Assembly: GCA_033439255.1 (NCBI GenBank)
Contig: CM065878.1
Location: 2,790,001 to 2,854,000 of the forward strand
Source of the DNA: Hericium rajendrae
Lineage: Eukaryota > Basidiomycota > Agaricomycetes > Russulales > Hericiaceae
Reading direction: 5' to 3'
DNA length: 64,000 nucleotides
A program made the position numbers and the translations under genes. The notes below the pieces were generated by a model. It was not told where the DNA came from, made no database searches, and saw only the letters and a list, made by a program, of their open reading frames with translations. Below, in pieces: positions 24,264 to 35,806 of the stretch. Position 1 is the first letter of the stretch. Every line of letters begins with the position of its first letter.

Positions 24264-25256
24264 GGTGGTCAGAATTCGATGCGAAGTGAATTGCTGACCG
24301 TAGTTCAGATATCATTGCTTTTATCCGCTGTGTTCTCCAAACGAGATTTCGCAATTGAGCAGATCAAAAACGCAATCGCATGCAATGGCAGCGTCAGCGA
24401 TGTGGTCATCTGAAATGTCCGTGAACAAACATTCTCCCAACGCGGTCCGTTGTGCCTCGCCCATGGCGAAAGAAGGCGACAGGCCGGACGGCAGTCTACG
24501 GCAGCCCTAGCCTCGAATCCAGGCCGTCGGTTCAGCTGAGCTCGATGCTTTCCGTCGGAGTCGTTAGCAGCCGGGCAAGCCGATGCGGACCTCAAAAGCG
24601 CCGGCTGTATCCGAGCCTACGGCAGCCCGTGCCGCGAGATAAGATAACGAGGTGTCCAACAGTGGTAACGTAGATGAAATAGGCAGGAGAGGCGCTCGTT
24701 AAGACACGTCAGGGCGGTGGTTCTCCTGGCTTATTGTCTTTGCTCGCTCTCATGACCCTCTGCAACACAATTAGCTCCTGTGCGCAACGCGTTGTCTCGG
24801 TCATGCCTTGAGGACAAAATGTCAATCAGTGGCTGTTTGCGCAATCATTCCGCCAGGAATAGTCCAGATGCGAGCAAAGTTCTGAGAAAAGTGCCTTTCC
24901 CGAGTCAGTTCTCGGGGACGTTGACTTTGCCCATCAGATTCAATCCATTTTGATGCTAACCGCCTTCCGCAATGTCCTCGGCGCGTAGTGCTTCTCGAGG
25001 CTCTTTTGTGAGTGACACTCCGTTCTAATTGTCTTGCCATGCTTCTGTCATGTCTCGAAGAATTATCCCACCCAGTGCGACGCAGTCCTCAGAGGCCCTG
25101 GGTCATGTCTGTGCTACGAGGTCGCATCATTCAAATACAAAAGGGCGTCTGGAGGAAGACGCTGTATCCTAAACGCCCCCGCCCTTCCAGCTCCAGTCGG
25201 TTTAGGCTGATCATCCGTCTCTTTGCTATCTTCTCTTCCGCTGAGAGACTCTCGTC
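24264..25256. promoter_or_regulatory. Divergent promoter of the dioxygenase and OPT transporter
   Basis: The 993 bp between the two start codons hold no gene. CTACGGCAGCCC occurs twice (24496-24507 and 24617-24628), and ACGGCAG three times (24488, 24498, 24619). CGG-containing words of this kind are typical binding sites for Zn2Cys6 regulators, which is only a guess here. Confidence 0.5.
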
Positions 25257-28095
25257 ATGGCGGACAAATACGCCGCTCCTTCTCTGTCTGATGATGGGGA
25301 ATTGAGGCATCGCAGATCTCTACCTGATGTCCCGCAAGACGTCGATGACGATGAGCTCATGGCCCATTTCAATGACCCTAACTATGACTTCGACGCGGCG
25401 AGCTCCACCGCTAACGTCTCGAACGATAATGTCGAGCTCGGCAAGAAGCCTGCAGGTCGCTGGTCCAGCTCATCCATGTCCGCCGGGACGGATGCGGAGA
25501 CGGACACAGCTAGCCAGTGGGACTCTTCGCGCGTGGGGGAGTCGAAGCCCAACTTGGTTTCGGAGGTCGCTACTTATGACGAGTGAGTCCCAGTCCATTC
25601 TGTTCGTATTGAAGCTTATTCCGTGTCAGTGAATCACCATACCCGGAAGTGCGAGCAGCGGTGTCAAATACTGACGACTCTTCAATGCCCGTCAATACTT
25701 TTCGAATGTAGATCCTTTTCATCCTTTACATTGCGATTAACAACTCATCGGGCGTGTTTAGGTGGGTTATCGGACTTGTGCTCTCAGCAGTCATCCCTGC
25801 ATTCAACACCGTGTTTTGGCTTCGATGTACGTTATGGGTTCCTTTTGCTTACCATCGATCAGGTCTTGACCTGCTTCACAGATCCAAGTGTTATCATCAA
25901 CTCCCTCTTCATTCAGTTGGTTACCCTACCCCTCGGAAAGCTATTCGAGAAGATCCTCCCGACGTGGCGCATCACCGTGTTCGGCTATGGCATGTCGCTC
26001 AACCCCGGACCGTTCAACATCAAGGAGCACGCTCTTATCGCCGTAATGGCGAACGTCGTCGTGTATGGCGCGCCCGTCACAGACGTCATCGCAACCCAGG
26101 AGATGTTCTACAACACTCCGTGGGCTATCGGACGTCAGTTCGTCCTTGGTCTAGCCATTCAGCTCATGGGTTTCTCCTTCGCTGGCATGGTTCGACAGTT
26201 CCTTGTTTGGCCATCAAGCATGATTTGGCCCGGTGTCCTCGTTCGTTGCGCAATGCTTAATACGATGCACAAGAATTACGGCAAGAAGGAGACGAAGCAC
26301 ATTTCTCGCGAGAAATTCCTTTTCCTCGCCTGTCTCTGCAGTTTCATCTGGTATTGGGTGCCCGGCTTCTTGTTCACCGGCCTTAGTGTCTTTAACTGGG
26401 TCTGCTGGATCGCGCCGAACAACATCGTGGTGAACAGTCTGTTCGGCTACGTCAACGGCCTTGGCATGGGCTTCTTTACCTTCGATTGGGCCATGATTTC
26501 GTACATCGGCAGCCCACTTGTTGTCCCTGTGCGTGTGATTCTCATTATTTCGTGTGCAGAAGTCTGACCTTTTTCGCCTCACAGTGGTGGGCTCAAGTCA
26601 ACGCATGGGTATCGTTCGTATTCTGGATCTGGTTGATTATTCCGATCCTTTGGGGTATGCTCTCATCATCATTCAACGTAGCGATGATCTGACCTCGTCT
26701 TTCACAGCGAAGAATGTATTCTACTCCAAATTTATGCCAATCTCCACGCCTCAGTCTTTCGACAATACCGGGATGCCTTACAACATCACCAACGTGATTA
26801 CGGACGGCATTTTCGACCAGAAGAAGTATGAGCAATACTCTCCAATGTATCTATCTATCACGTTCGCCATTACGTATGGCACCGTCTTCGCGTCCTACAC
26901 GGCCGTTGTGGTTCACACATTCTGTGAGTGAAACTGCACTTCTTGCTGTCCACGCCCATATTCATCGCCCTTCAGTATGGTATCGTAACGACATCGCTCG
27001 TCAGTTTAGGCGCTCTCTGGGCGATGAACGCGACGTGCATGCCCGCTTGATGAAGGTCTACCCGGAGGTGCCTCGTTACTGGTTCATCGCGCTCGGCATC
27101 ATCTCCTTCGTCCTAGGTGTTGTGGGCAATGAGATCTGTGACACGAAGCTTCCTGTTTGGGGCTATATCATCGGTCTCCTCATCGCGATAATCTTCATCG
27201 TCCCCCTCGGCATGGTCCAGGCTATCACCAATCAACTCTTCACCCTGAACGTCCTGGCAGAGGTGGTGTCCGGATACATGCTTCCCGGACGTCCCCTGGC
27301 CACCATGGTGTTCAAGCAATTCACACACACTACATCACAGCAAACCCTTTACTTCGTCAGCGATCTCAAGATGGGCCATTACATGAAGGTCCCGCCACGC
27401 ATGATGTTTTTGGGCCAGGTCATAGCGTCCATCGTAGCCGTCTTTTCCTCTATCGCAGCCCAACAATGGGCATTCGACAGCATCCGCGACGTCTGTACAT
27501 CCGGTCAGCTGGACATGTTCACTTGCCCGGGTCTCCATACCTTCGGAACGGCCTCCCTCATTTGGGGAGGTATCGGCCCACAGAGGCTATTTGCCCCTGG
27601 CACGATGTACGTATCATTCTGATTCATTATATTGTGCACATCCTGACCATGTTTGCCAGCTACTATCCCCTCGTGTGGTTCTTCCTCATGGGTGCCCTTC
27701 TCCCCATCCCCCTCTATTTCATCGCGAAACGCTTCCCTCGATCAAACTGGCGCTATGTCCACATCCCGGTTGCGCTCAATGCACTCAGTCAAGTACCTCC
27801 CGCCAATGGCATCAACTTCTCGTCGTGGATCATCGCGGGCGGGATCTTCCAATGGTACATGCGTCGCCGCCACTTCCGCTGGTGGATGCGTTACAACTAC
27901 CTCCTTTCGTCCGGCTTGGACGCGGGAGTTATCTTCGGCCTTATATGCATATTCTTCTTTGTGCAGCTTCCGAAGAACATGATCCAGCTCAACTGGTGGG
28001 GGAACACCGTCTGGCAAAACACGGCCGACGCACAGGGTATTCCATTAGCTACCGTTGCGCCAGGCGGGTTCTTCGGGCCAGCGACATGGTCTTGA
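25257..28095 (+). CDS. Oligopeptide transporter (OPT family)
   Basis: This is a proton-coupled plasma-membrane transporter for small peptides or glutathione. The N-terminal 110 residues are acidic, cytosolic and Ser/Asp-rich (MADKYAAPSLSDDGELRHRR). The polytopic core follows. Family motifs are easy to see: TFRMWVIGLVLSAVIPAFN, SLFIQLVTLPLGKLFEKILP, FGYGMSLNPGPFNIKEHALI (the OPT signature NPGPFN-x-KEH), IGRQFVLGLAIQLMGFSFAG, GLGMGFFTFDWAMISYIGSP, PLATMVFKQFTHTTSQQTLY, KMGHYMKVPPRMMFLGQVIA and INFSSWIIAGGIFQWYMRRR. About a dozen or more membrane spans and roughly 820 residues match the peptide-transporter branch rather than the shorter yellow-stripe-like branch. Seven or so introns are needed. 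The stop TGA is at 28093-28095 after FFGPATWS. Confidence 0.95.
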
Positions 28096-30902
28096 GAGTC
28101 GGTGAAAGGGACGCTGAGATTCTGCAAGCGGATGGTTTTTGCTACATACAGATGTATTATTCTTCATTAGCTAGGGCACTGGAATTGCCCTCTTACATGT
28201 TTTACTCACGATTACACTTTGTATCTGTATTTCACGCCAACAGATTTATCCAATAACATATGTTCAAAAACTTCCTTTTGAGTCCAGCCATTTCAATTGA
28301 CAATCATCATAGCTATGTTCCTGTCTGACAATCAAGATTGCGACAATCAGCATCATGACTGGGGAAGCGCCGACTGCGTCGGCAGAAACCTTGCTTGCAG
28401 AATGAATTGGGTTTTATCAACAAATCTACAGATATGTTGGACCAATGTACAAGGCTTTAAGCCGTAGTATTTCCAATGTTGGCTTACGCGAAAATCCACA
28501 TCTCGAGAGATTTATTCTCTTCTAATAGATATGTAGAGTACCTCAGTCACTTTTAGGACATGCTAGCTTCGGATATGACCCGCACATCGATCCATTGAAG
28601 GACAGTGGCTGAACCTCGAGAGCCATGGCCCCGCGGCGGTCAAATACTTGCAGTCATTAGCAATGCCGTCAATTTCTCTCCTGCACGATATTGTGACCGG
28701 CAGTGGTGAACTGTTTAACCTCGATCGATGCCTGTGTCGGGGCGCTGATAGGAGCGATGGGGCATTGGAAGGCATGTGGATATTGTCGGGTGTGTGCGCG
28801 CGATGCTGGAAATGTGAATGCGTTACTTGGGCCATGCAGACGTTGTTGGCAGGGCGAGCGCGTTGTCCAGACTGTACGCGCGATACTGGGAACCTATGAG
28901 TGCGCTGTCGGGTGTGTCTCTGCGACGTGACAAGCTTGCATGAGGGGCTGGGGAGCGCGCGGAGTTGTCGAAGGCCGAGTCGATGTGCAAGGCGTCGCGG
29001 TCGGGCGCGAAGACAATAGGGGCTGAGAGAAGCATAGAGCCCGCGCGTAGGGATTGTCGAGATCATGCGGCAGCTAAACGGCTTGTCGGGGCGCTGGAGA
29101 CGAGATATGCGTGCTGTTACGCCCGTTGCCACGGGCATAGAATGTCGTCGTCCGTGTTGTCGAGGGTGCAACATGTGCACGCAGACATTGTTGAATGCGT
29201 AAATACGCCACGCCGATGTAGAGTATATTATCTTGATTACAATGGTCTGGAAGTCCCCCCACAGGCGTAGCAACCTGCTTTTTGGTCTGCAGCAGTTGAT
29301 GGCAGCTTTTAGTAACATTAAAACATGACCATGTGTATTGCTGCAAGTTGTCTGCAAGCGGTCGCAAAGAACATGCTCGCAGCGACAGCGGCCTGCTGCT
29401 CACCGAGCCGAAACCTTGTGGTCATATCAAATCGAAGTCGTGCAACTACAATGAGTATCAGAACACTATCATATACAAGTCACATAGGCGTACTTACCAT
29501 TTTGTTTGGTGGACCAAGCGTGATTGGAGTCGTGTTTGTGAACTGATTCGGCCATACTGGAGCATAAGCCTCGGTGTGCTTACTTTGTATATCTAAGTGG
29601 GTCCATCTTCGTGGTATAATCAGTGCTGTCCGCTCACATATGATTTCTGGGCAGTAAAGATGCGCTAATTTTTTTGTACCAGAATTGCGCGCAGTACTGT
29701 GCGACCGAGAAAGCTGGTTTGCGGTGATATTCCCGCTACCCCTGGGTAGTGGGTCTTGGACGACGAATACTGTACCATTTCGATCGTAGGCTCATGTCAC
29801 AGGTCACAGGGACCGTTGAGCTACGCCTAATCACCACTTTGTCACTAGTCACAAGGCCCGATGAGCCTCGTCGATATCTGTGACCAAATTTTGATTATAA
29901 TTAAATTAAAATAGAATTTTTCTCGGTGCAATACAAGACCTTTGTGGAGGGCTAAAATCATCTAGTTGCATGTTCAAGCTATCTGAGCACTTACAGCAAG
30001 GAAATATGGGATGTCTCCAAGCATATGAGCCTGCAAACCCCCGGTAAGGGATATTCCTATTTCGCGGGTCACAGCCCGTCATGAGCCTAAGAGGTCAAAT
30101 GAGTGGGTCTTGAGACGATCGAAATGGTACAGTATGTCATTTCGTTTCCCCTTCAAAATTTAGGTTCAGTGGCTGTGTACCCCTGTCGGCAAACGCCGAC
30201 CACTTCTGACTGTCTGCAGCTCGCACAAAAATAAAACGATTCCCGTGTCCGGCCTGTTCCAAACTACAGTTTGCCTTCACAGAGCGATAGCTTACATGCT
30301 ATACGATATGTACACATAAAACTAGCCCTTACTACGTGCGGACGCAAAAGTTATTGTCGGTCGAAACTTCTGTCGTTCACTTGCGGCGCAAACGCAGCAC
30401 GTCACGCAACGGTAATATCTCCCTCGTCGCCACGCACGAATGCTTGAAATTCCGCATGACAGCCCCCATGATCGTCCTCAAACACCTCACGCTGTCCAAT
30501 CCTACTTTTCGCGTGATCTCACCGCCCAAATCAGCGGTCATGTCGTGTGACGCTCGAGTCACACCGGGTAGCGGGCTTTGCCGCGCAGACGGCCCTACCT
30601 GAGTTATGAAAGAGGATAGACCAAGCTGACACTCTAGCGGCTTCTGCCGTGAAGCAACGGCGCTAATTTGATTGTTTGTAGCTGTTGTCTGCGTTGGTTT
30701 CGGCGCTACGAATTATGAGGGTGCGAGACACCTTGGCAAGCAAGGTAATCCACCACTGGCACGATGACTGGTAAGGCGGTGATCGACCGTCAGCGCTACC
30801 CAGGACAAAAACATCCAGTCGAGGCACTCTGCATCTCGGAGTCAAGCAATAAGTCATCGTAATTTGACAAGAGCGCAACAAATATACACTAGTCCCACAC
30901 TC
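28096..30902. other. Gene-poor region with a degenerate GC-rich block and an inverted repeat
   Basis: No supported gene lies in these 2.8 kb. From about 28,640 to 29,110 the DNA is GC-rich with loosely repeated words (TGTCGGGTGTGT at 28,787 and 28,903; CGCGCGATGCTGG and CGCGCGATACTGG), perhaps an eroded tandem repeat. It yields a 264-codon minus-strand frame with no recognisable content. The inverted repeat near 29.8-30.1 kb is listed separately. The end close to 30,900 is the 3' side of PRP19. Confidence 0.5.
29767..30135. repeat. 369-bp segment bounded by 20-bp perfect inverted repeats (MITE-like)
   Basis: ATACTGTACCATTTCGATCG at 29767-29786 is exactly complementary, in reverse, to 30116-30135. 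Just inside, TAGGCTCATG (29787-29796) and CATGAGCCTA (30080-30089) pair again, the right arm carrying a 26-bp extra insert between the two blocks. GTCACA/TGTGAC words follow on both sides. This looks like a small non-autonomous DNA element or a large snapback structure. I see no open frame inside and no clean target-site duplication. Confidence 0.65.
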
Positions 30903-32535
30903 TTACTCCGGCAGACCCCAAATCCTGACATCCCTGCCGCTAGCGCCCCAGATCTCCTTGCTTTGTGCCCCAAAGGCAAGATCGGACGTTTCGCCGCCTT
31001 CCTCGAACCTCACGAGTTCCTCCCAGCTCTTATGCGCATATACACGCAGACCCTCGCTTCCAGCGACACCCAAAAGCTGCGCGCTGAAGTCGTATGCGAC
31101 CTTGTTGATATTGAAGCTCTCGCCCAGCGAGATGGAGTGGCCAATCTTCTGCTTGCGCAGATCCCAGATGCCCAATGACGACGTCGAGTCGGGTGCCAGG
31201 AGGTGGTAGCCGTTCTCAGAGAAGTCCAAGCTGTTCACGGTGAATGGAGAACCGCCAGACGGGGTCAAGGTCGCGGCGATGTCACCGGAGCGGATATCGA
31301 AGATCTGGATGGTCGACGACGGCGTGCCCACGGCAATGAGCGTCCCGTCCGGGTGCACTGACATTGACGAGAATGCATCGTCCGCCGCAGGTGAGCGGTA
31401 GATCTGACTGAAGTTCGTCAGGTCATGGAGGGAGTAAGTCTTGTCCAATGAACCGAGAACGAGCAAGGTCGAAGTGGGGTGGACCGCCAAACCGGTGACT
31501 TCGCCCTTGTGTGTCTTAATGGTCGACCGAGGGATGTACTCCCCTGATGTAGAGTCGTGCGACCAGATACGGGCGATTTTATCTGCGCCAGCAGAGAGTA
31601 GTAAAGTGGGCTCTCCTCCACGTTCCCTGAAAGCAACATGGTTGACTTTCTTCGTATGGCCCTTGAGCGAAGCCAGGACCTTATCAGTGCTTCTGTCATA
31701 CAACTGAACGATTTTGTCGTTTCCTCCAGTAAGGAATTGGGACGGGTTGGTACTGGAGAGAGCAATGCTGGTGATACCGGCTGGCGAGGCGGAATGAAGG
31801 GAAGGAATGGTGTGTTTCGCGGTAAACGTCTTGACTTGAGCAGGCGTCGCATAGTCTGCGGGAGCCTTTCGCTTTTTACGGACCGCTGATAGTGCTTGAT
31901 GCGTCTCTTCAATCTTGGCGACAATATCTGCGGGGAGAATGCCTTGAGCGGATGGCTCCTCTGCCATTTCGACATCTGCCGCGCCAGCTGCTGCCGGCTC
32001 AACGCCCATAGAAGCCTGCACGTTTGTCAAAGCCCTGTTCGACAGGTTAGCTCATCCGTTGTGACGCGTCAATGTGATAGCAAACTGACTCTCTGGCAGC
32101 GTCACGTTCCCGCATGAGACGCGCAACGACACGAGTTGCAGCATCTTGAGAATACAGAGCATAACTCAACTCCTGACGAGTCGAATTGTACTGTTGCTTG
32201 AGGGTGAAGGTCTCGAGCGTCAAAGCATCCCATTCGTTTTGAAGCGAGGTCAGAAGAGCTGGAATGGAGGAATGGGTGGGTGGCCGGGGCGCTGCAGCGT
32301 TCGGACCTTTAACAAACCGGGTTCGTCAATGAACATGCAAAGGTGTCAGATAGACGATACACGCACTGGCTTTCACGGGAATAAGATCGCTCTCCTCCAG
32401 TTTCTCCCCTGTGATTGGGTCCGTTCCATTCTCAGTGATGTACTTGAGAATAAGGCGTTTTTCATAGATATGGCCCGACTTTGAAGACACGACCGGGTCC
32501 TGGGGAGGCTCGCCTGAAATTGCGCAGAAGAACAT
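30903..32535 (-). CDS. PRP19: Pre-mRNA-processing factor 19, U-box E3 ligase of the spliceosomal NTC
   Basis: Prp19 is the tetrameric E3 ubiquitin ligase core of the NineTeen complex and is needed for spliceosome activation and DNA repair. The U-box is at the extreme N-terminus (MFFCAISGEPPQDPVVSSKS, then GHIYEKRLILKYITENGTDP, TGEKLEESDLIPVKA). A Pro-rich joint and the tetramerising coiled coil follow (SIPALLTSLQNEWDALTLET, LYSQDAATRVVARLMRERDA AREAL). The C-terminal half is a seven-blade WD40 propeller: FLTGGNDKIVQLYDR, SLKGHTKKVNHVAF, LLSAGADKIARIWS, THKGEVTGLAVHP, DDAFSSMSVHPDGTLIA, LLAPDSTSSLGIWDLRKQKI, EIWGASGRDVRIWGLPE. There are three exons: the first intron follows the U-box and the second follows AREAL. 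The length of about 505 residues is standard. It is divergent from SGT2 with only 111 bp between the starts. Confidence 0.96.
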
Positions 32536-32646
32536 ATTGAGGCCGCAGACGCGTCGAGCTGGTCAAGGCGGAGGATGGAAGTGAACAAGCTGGTTGTTGA
32601 TGGTTATTTACGCCACCCTTCGTAAATAATTCCCCGCCGGTTCGTC
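32536..32646. promoter_or_regulatory. Compact bidirectional promoter of PRP19 and SGT2
   Basis: Only 111 bp separate the two start codons. Near the middle sits a perfect palindrome: TTATTTACG at 32604-32612 and CGTAAATAA at 32621-32629, spaced by 8 bp. Its symmetry suits a factor or core element serving both directions. Confidence 0.6.
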
Positions 32647-33907
32647 ATGTCAGAAAAACAGCAACGCCTTGTACTCTCCATTATCGACTTCCTGAATCAG
32701 TCTATTCAAGATGGAACCGTCAAGCAGGACGACAAAGAGGGTCTTGAAATTGCGGGTGCGTTTTTGCATTTTATTTGGCCCAGTATGTCGTTGTTCACCT
32801 GCCTTATTCCAACAGTGCAATGCATTGGCGAAGCTTTCGGCGTAGACCCCTCGAATGAGGAGCAGATCAACCGTCTGAGTGTCAAGCCCGCTACTCTACC
32901 AACTATCTTTGATGTCTTCCTCAAGACAAGAGACAGGCTAGGCTCTGGTCCACAGCCAACTCCCGCTAGCCCTACGCCCGTCGAGCCACCTAAACCTTCT
33001 TCGAAGGACAAGGCGCAGGCCGAGAAGTTCAAGCAGGAGGGAAACGCATTGATGTCTTCCAAGCAGTACGACAGGGCTATCGAAGCCTACGATAAAGCTA
33101 TTGATCTTGATCCCCTCAACCCTATATACTACTCCAACCGAGCCGCGGCGCATTCTAGCAAAGGCGACCACCTTTCTGCCATCGGCGACGCTGAGAAAGC
33201 TATCGAGGTCGACACTAACTTCGTGAAGGCGTATCATCGACTAGGGTTCGTACATCCTTGAGGATCCGTAACTATCGGCTCATTGTCTGTCTGAGTCAGA
33301 CATGCTCAATATTCCATCGGCGACTACACAGCTGCTGCTGCTGCCTTCCGACGGGGCCTCGAGTTAGATCCCACCAATGCAGGCTTGAAGTCGGGTCTTC
33401 AGAATGCAGAAGACCGCATCGACACTGAGCCCGCAGGCGCTCCTTCGACTGGCATACCCACCGCTGTGCCCAGTGCCCCGGGCGGCGGAGGATTAGCAGA
33501 CATGATGAGAGGTCTGGGAGGAATGAGTGGTGCTGGAATGGGTGGTGCTGGTGGTCCGGGCGGTGCTGGTGGAGGCATGCCGGACATCGCTGGGCTTATG
33601 AACAATCCGATGATGATGCAGATGGCGCAGCAGATGATGGCGAATGGCGGGATGGAGCGGTTGATGAGCAATCCCTCTGTCGCTAACATGGTACATTCTT
33701 CCGTCAAACATCGTTGTCGTCTTCGCTGAGCTCATTCATTTGAACAGATGGAGAGAGTGCGCAGTGGCGGAGGTATGCCATCGATGGAGGAGTTGATGGC
33801 CGATCCAACGCTGAGTGGCCTGTAAGTGTATGCCACAAGTCGTTCGTTCAAACGCTGATCTTAACCCTAGTGCTAGTCAATTTGGCGCCGGTGCAGGGCA
33901 ACCGTAG
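32647..33907 (+). CDS. SGT2: Small glutamine-rich TPR co-chaperone Sgt2/SGTA
   Basis: Sgt2 captures tail-anchored membrane proteins in the cytosol and hands them to the GET pathway, binding Get4/5 and Hsp70/Hsp90. The N-terminal dimerisation domain is MSEKQQRLVLSIIDFLNQSI, continuing DGTVKQDDKEGLEIA and then VQCIGEAFGVDPSNEEQ after an intron. Three TPR repeats follow: AEKFKQEGNALMSSKQYDRA, NPIYYSNRAAAHSSKGDHLS, and FVKAYHRLG joined to HAQYSIGDYTAAAAAFRRGL, with the carboxylate-clamp Asn/Lys/Arg residues in place. The C-terminal substrate-binding region is rich in Gly, Met and Gln (MMRGLGGMSGAGMGG; NPMMMQMAQQMM), with the STI1/DP-like NPSVANMMERV and MEELMADPTLSGLASQFG. TAG is at 33905-33907. 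About five introns give roughly 330 residues, as expected. Confidence 0.95.
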
Positions 33908-34143
33908 ACACTGTTCTCTGGTTTCTGACTGCATTATGGGGAAGTAGTTCGGTAGCGATTGCGACATTCAGACTGTGATACATCGATGGTATAGGAACAT
34001 TAGGAATGTACATATGGTATGCTAGAGGTTAAGAAAAATCCTCATAGGAAAGGTTCTACTGTTTCAGACCATGTTCGGAACACGACGAAATCCAAGGGAA
34101 TATCTAGACGATCGGAGATATGATATTCGGCCTGAGAAAATGA

Positions 34144-35806
34144 TTAATTCCGCCGAGTAGTAGAGAGGCTTGTCCTCGATGAGACACGTCTATGTGGGGT
34201 TCGAGGATCAGCAGTACGAACGATCGTCTCGCTCTCTGCAGTGCTAGTAACGCCCTGAGGCGGCTTTGAGGGCAGTTCCTGTTTAACAGATTTGGAAGTA
34301 CCAGATCTGTGTTTCACTGGAGATGATGTTCCCATCGTGGTAGTCTAAAAATATGACAACAATCCTTAGGCAGATATTTCGGACTGAGTAAAAAAATCTT
34401 GACCGGTATGTTTTCTGTTCCATTTCCGACCTTGGAAGGGGAGAACAGAGTTGGCGTCATGCGAACAGAAGGCTTTTGAGGTGAGGGGGGCTCAAGCGAG
34501 GACGGATATGACGGCGACGCCGCGCGGGATTTGCTTTCTTCCATCTGCTTCTTGTAGTAGCTACAAGTCTGCAGCTTAGTGGGGTAACTAGAGATTGAAA
34601 TAGTGATAACAGACCTTTTGGTACGCCGTGCCCACTCTTCGTACTGTGTCGCCTTGAATTCCGCCCTACCAACCTTCTGTTGCTCAACTTCCAGCTGCGA
34701 CTTCACTTCGGCGAGTTCTTTTGAGATTATTTCCAGAGATCTACGATAAATGAGAATTTAGACCGCGTGGTCGGTTATAGGGGCAGTAAAACAGAGCTCA
34801 CCCGGCATGTGCGATGTTCACGGCCTTCAGCTCGTCTGCTGCCGCAGCCTTCATCCCACAGACTCGAATATAAGCATTGCCTGCTTCACATCGCGCGGTC
34901 AATGTAGATATCTGATTATCTTTCTGTTCGCAAGTACTGGACATGCATGTTAACGCGCTACCGAATATGCTGGGTAGAACTGTTTCGCCGACCTCTGGAG
35001 TTGCTCAAGCTTGGACTTGAGGTCGTTGACTTCATTCAAGTGCTGAGCACGAAGGGCATGTAGATGACTGTCGTGCATTTTCAGCAAGATGCATAAGCGT
35101 CAATGTAATTCGTTGGTTAATACTTTGTACCGCTTTCAACGATCTGCAACAGCTTGTTTGACAGGTCATCGATGAACTCGGTCGTGGCCGTATTATCTGT
35201 ATCATCGCCCTCGACCTTTCTCCGCTTCCGCTGTCGAGGAGGGTCACTCCCTTGCGAAGGCTTCTTGACGCGGAGTGTGGGAACATCGTCAGCGACGATA
35301 GGCGCCATGACAGTAGGTACATTCCTAGTGTAAAGATGAGCAGAGACATCCGCAGCAGAAGGTAGAAAACACACGTTTCGAGTCCAGTCTTCCACGTCTC
35401 TAAAGCGCGACGCGCGAGATCAGCGAGATGACGGTACCTGCCCGCCAAAACATCGCGTTCTGAGGATACCTGCTGCATCAACTCGTGCGTCTTCCACTCC
35501 GCGCGTAGAGCGGTTTGCTTCTCGGTCACCAGTCGCTTGTGTCGGTCATACATGGTTTCCAAGTGTGCAACGAGATCCTGCGTGTCCACTGGGTTCTTTT
35601 CGAGGGCGGCCGTAATTCTGCATGCAGGACAATGCTTCGCATACGACCAAACGCGAGAGCACCCTTGGCAAAGATTGTGTTCTAGTCAAAATGCAATCAA
35701 TCACAGACTCTGGGTATGAATAGACAAATTGGACGAAAGACATACTGCAATCTAGGACAAACGCCTCGTCGAGGCTCACGGCAGACCCGCAAATGCATTT
35801 GCACAT
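34144..35806 (-). CDS. RING-finger protein with coiled-coil (probable E3 ligase, unnamed)
   Basis: The start MCKCICGSAVSLDEAFVLDC (ATG 35806) splices at GTATGTCT to KHNLCQGCSRVWSYAKHCPA CRI, forming a compact N-terminal RING-type zinc finger with Cys at the first pair, C-x-H-x2-C-x2-C in the middle and CPAC at the end. A long helical region follows (DLVAHLETMYDRHKRLVTEK; HELMQQVSSERDVLAGRYRH; ALRAQHLNEVNDLKSKLEQL; SLEIISKELAEVKSQLEVEQ) interrupted by a basic, nuclear-signal-like patch (DPPRQRKRRKVEGDD). The tail is Ser/Pro/Thr-rich with SPVKHRSG and ends SLSTTRRN (TAA 34146-34144). About eight introns and 400 residues. The family is not recognised, and an E3 role is inferred from the RING only. 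The open frame extends upstream to Met 35929, so a longer N-terminus is possible. Confidence 0.7.

Noticed and set aside
28563-29357. 264-codon minus-strand open frame
   Set aside because: It overlaps the degenerate GC-rich block; composition is Arg/His/Ser-rich with no domain, and plus-strand frames are equally open.
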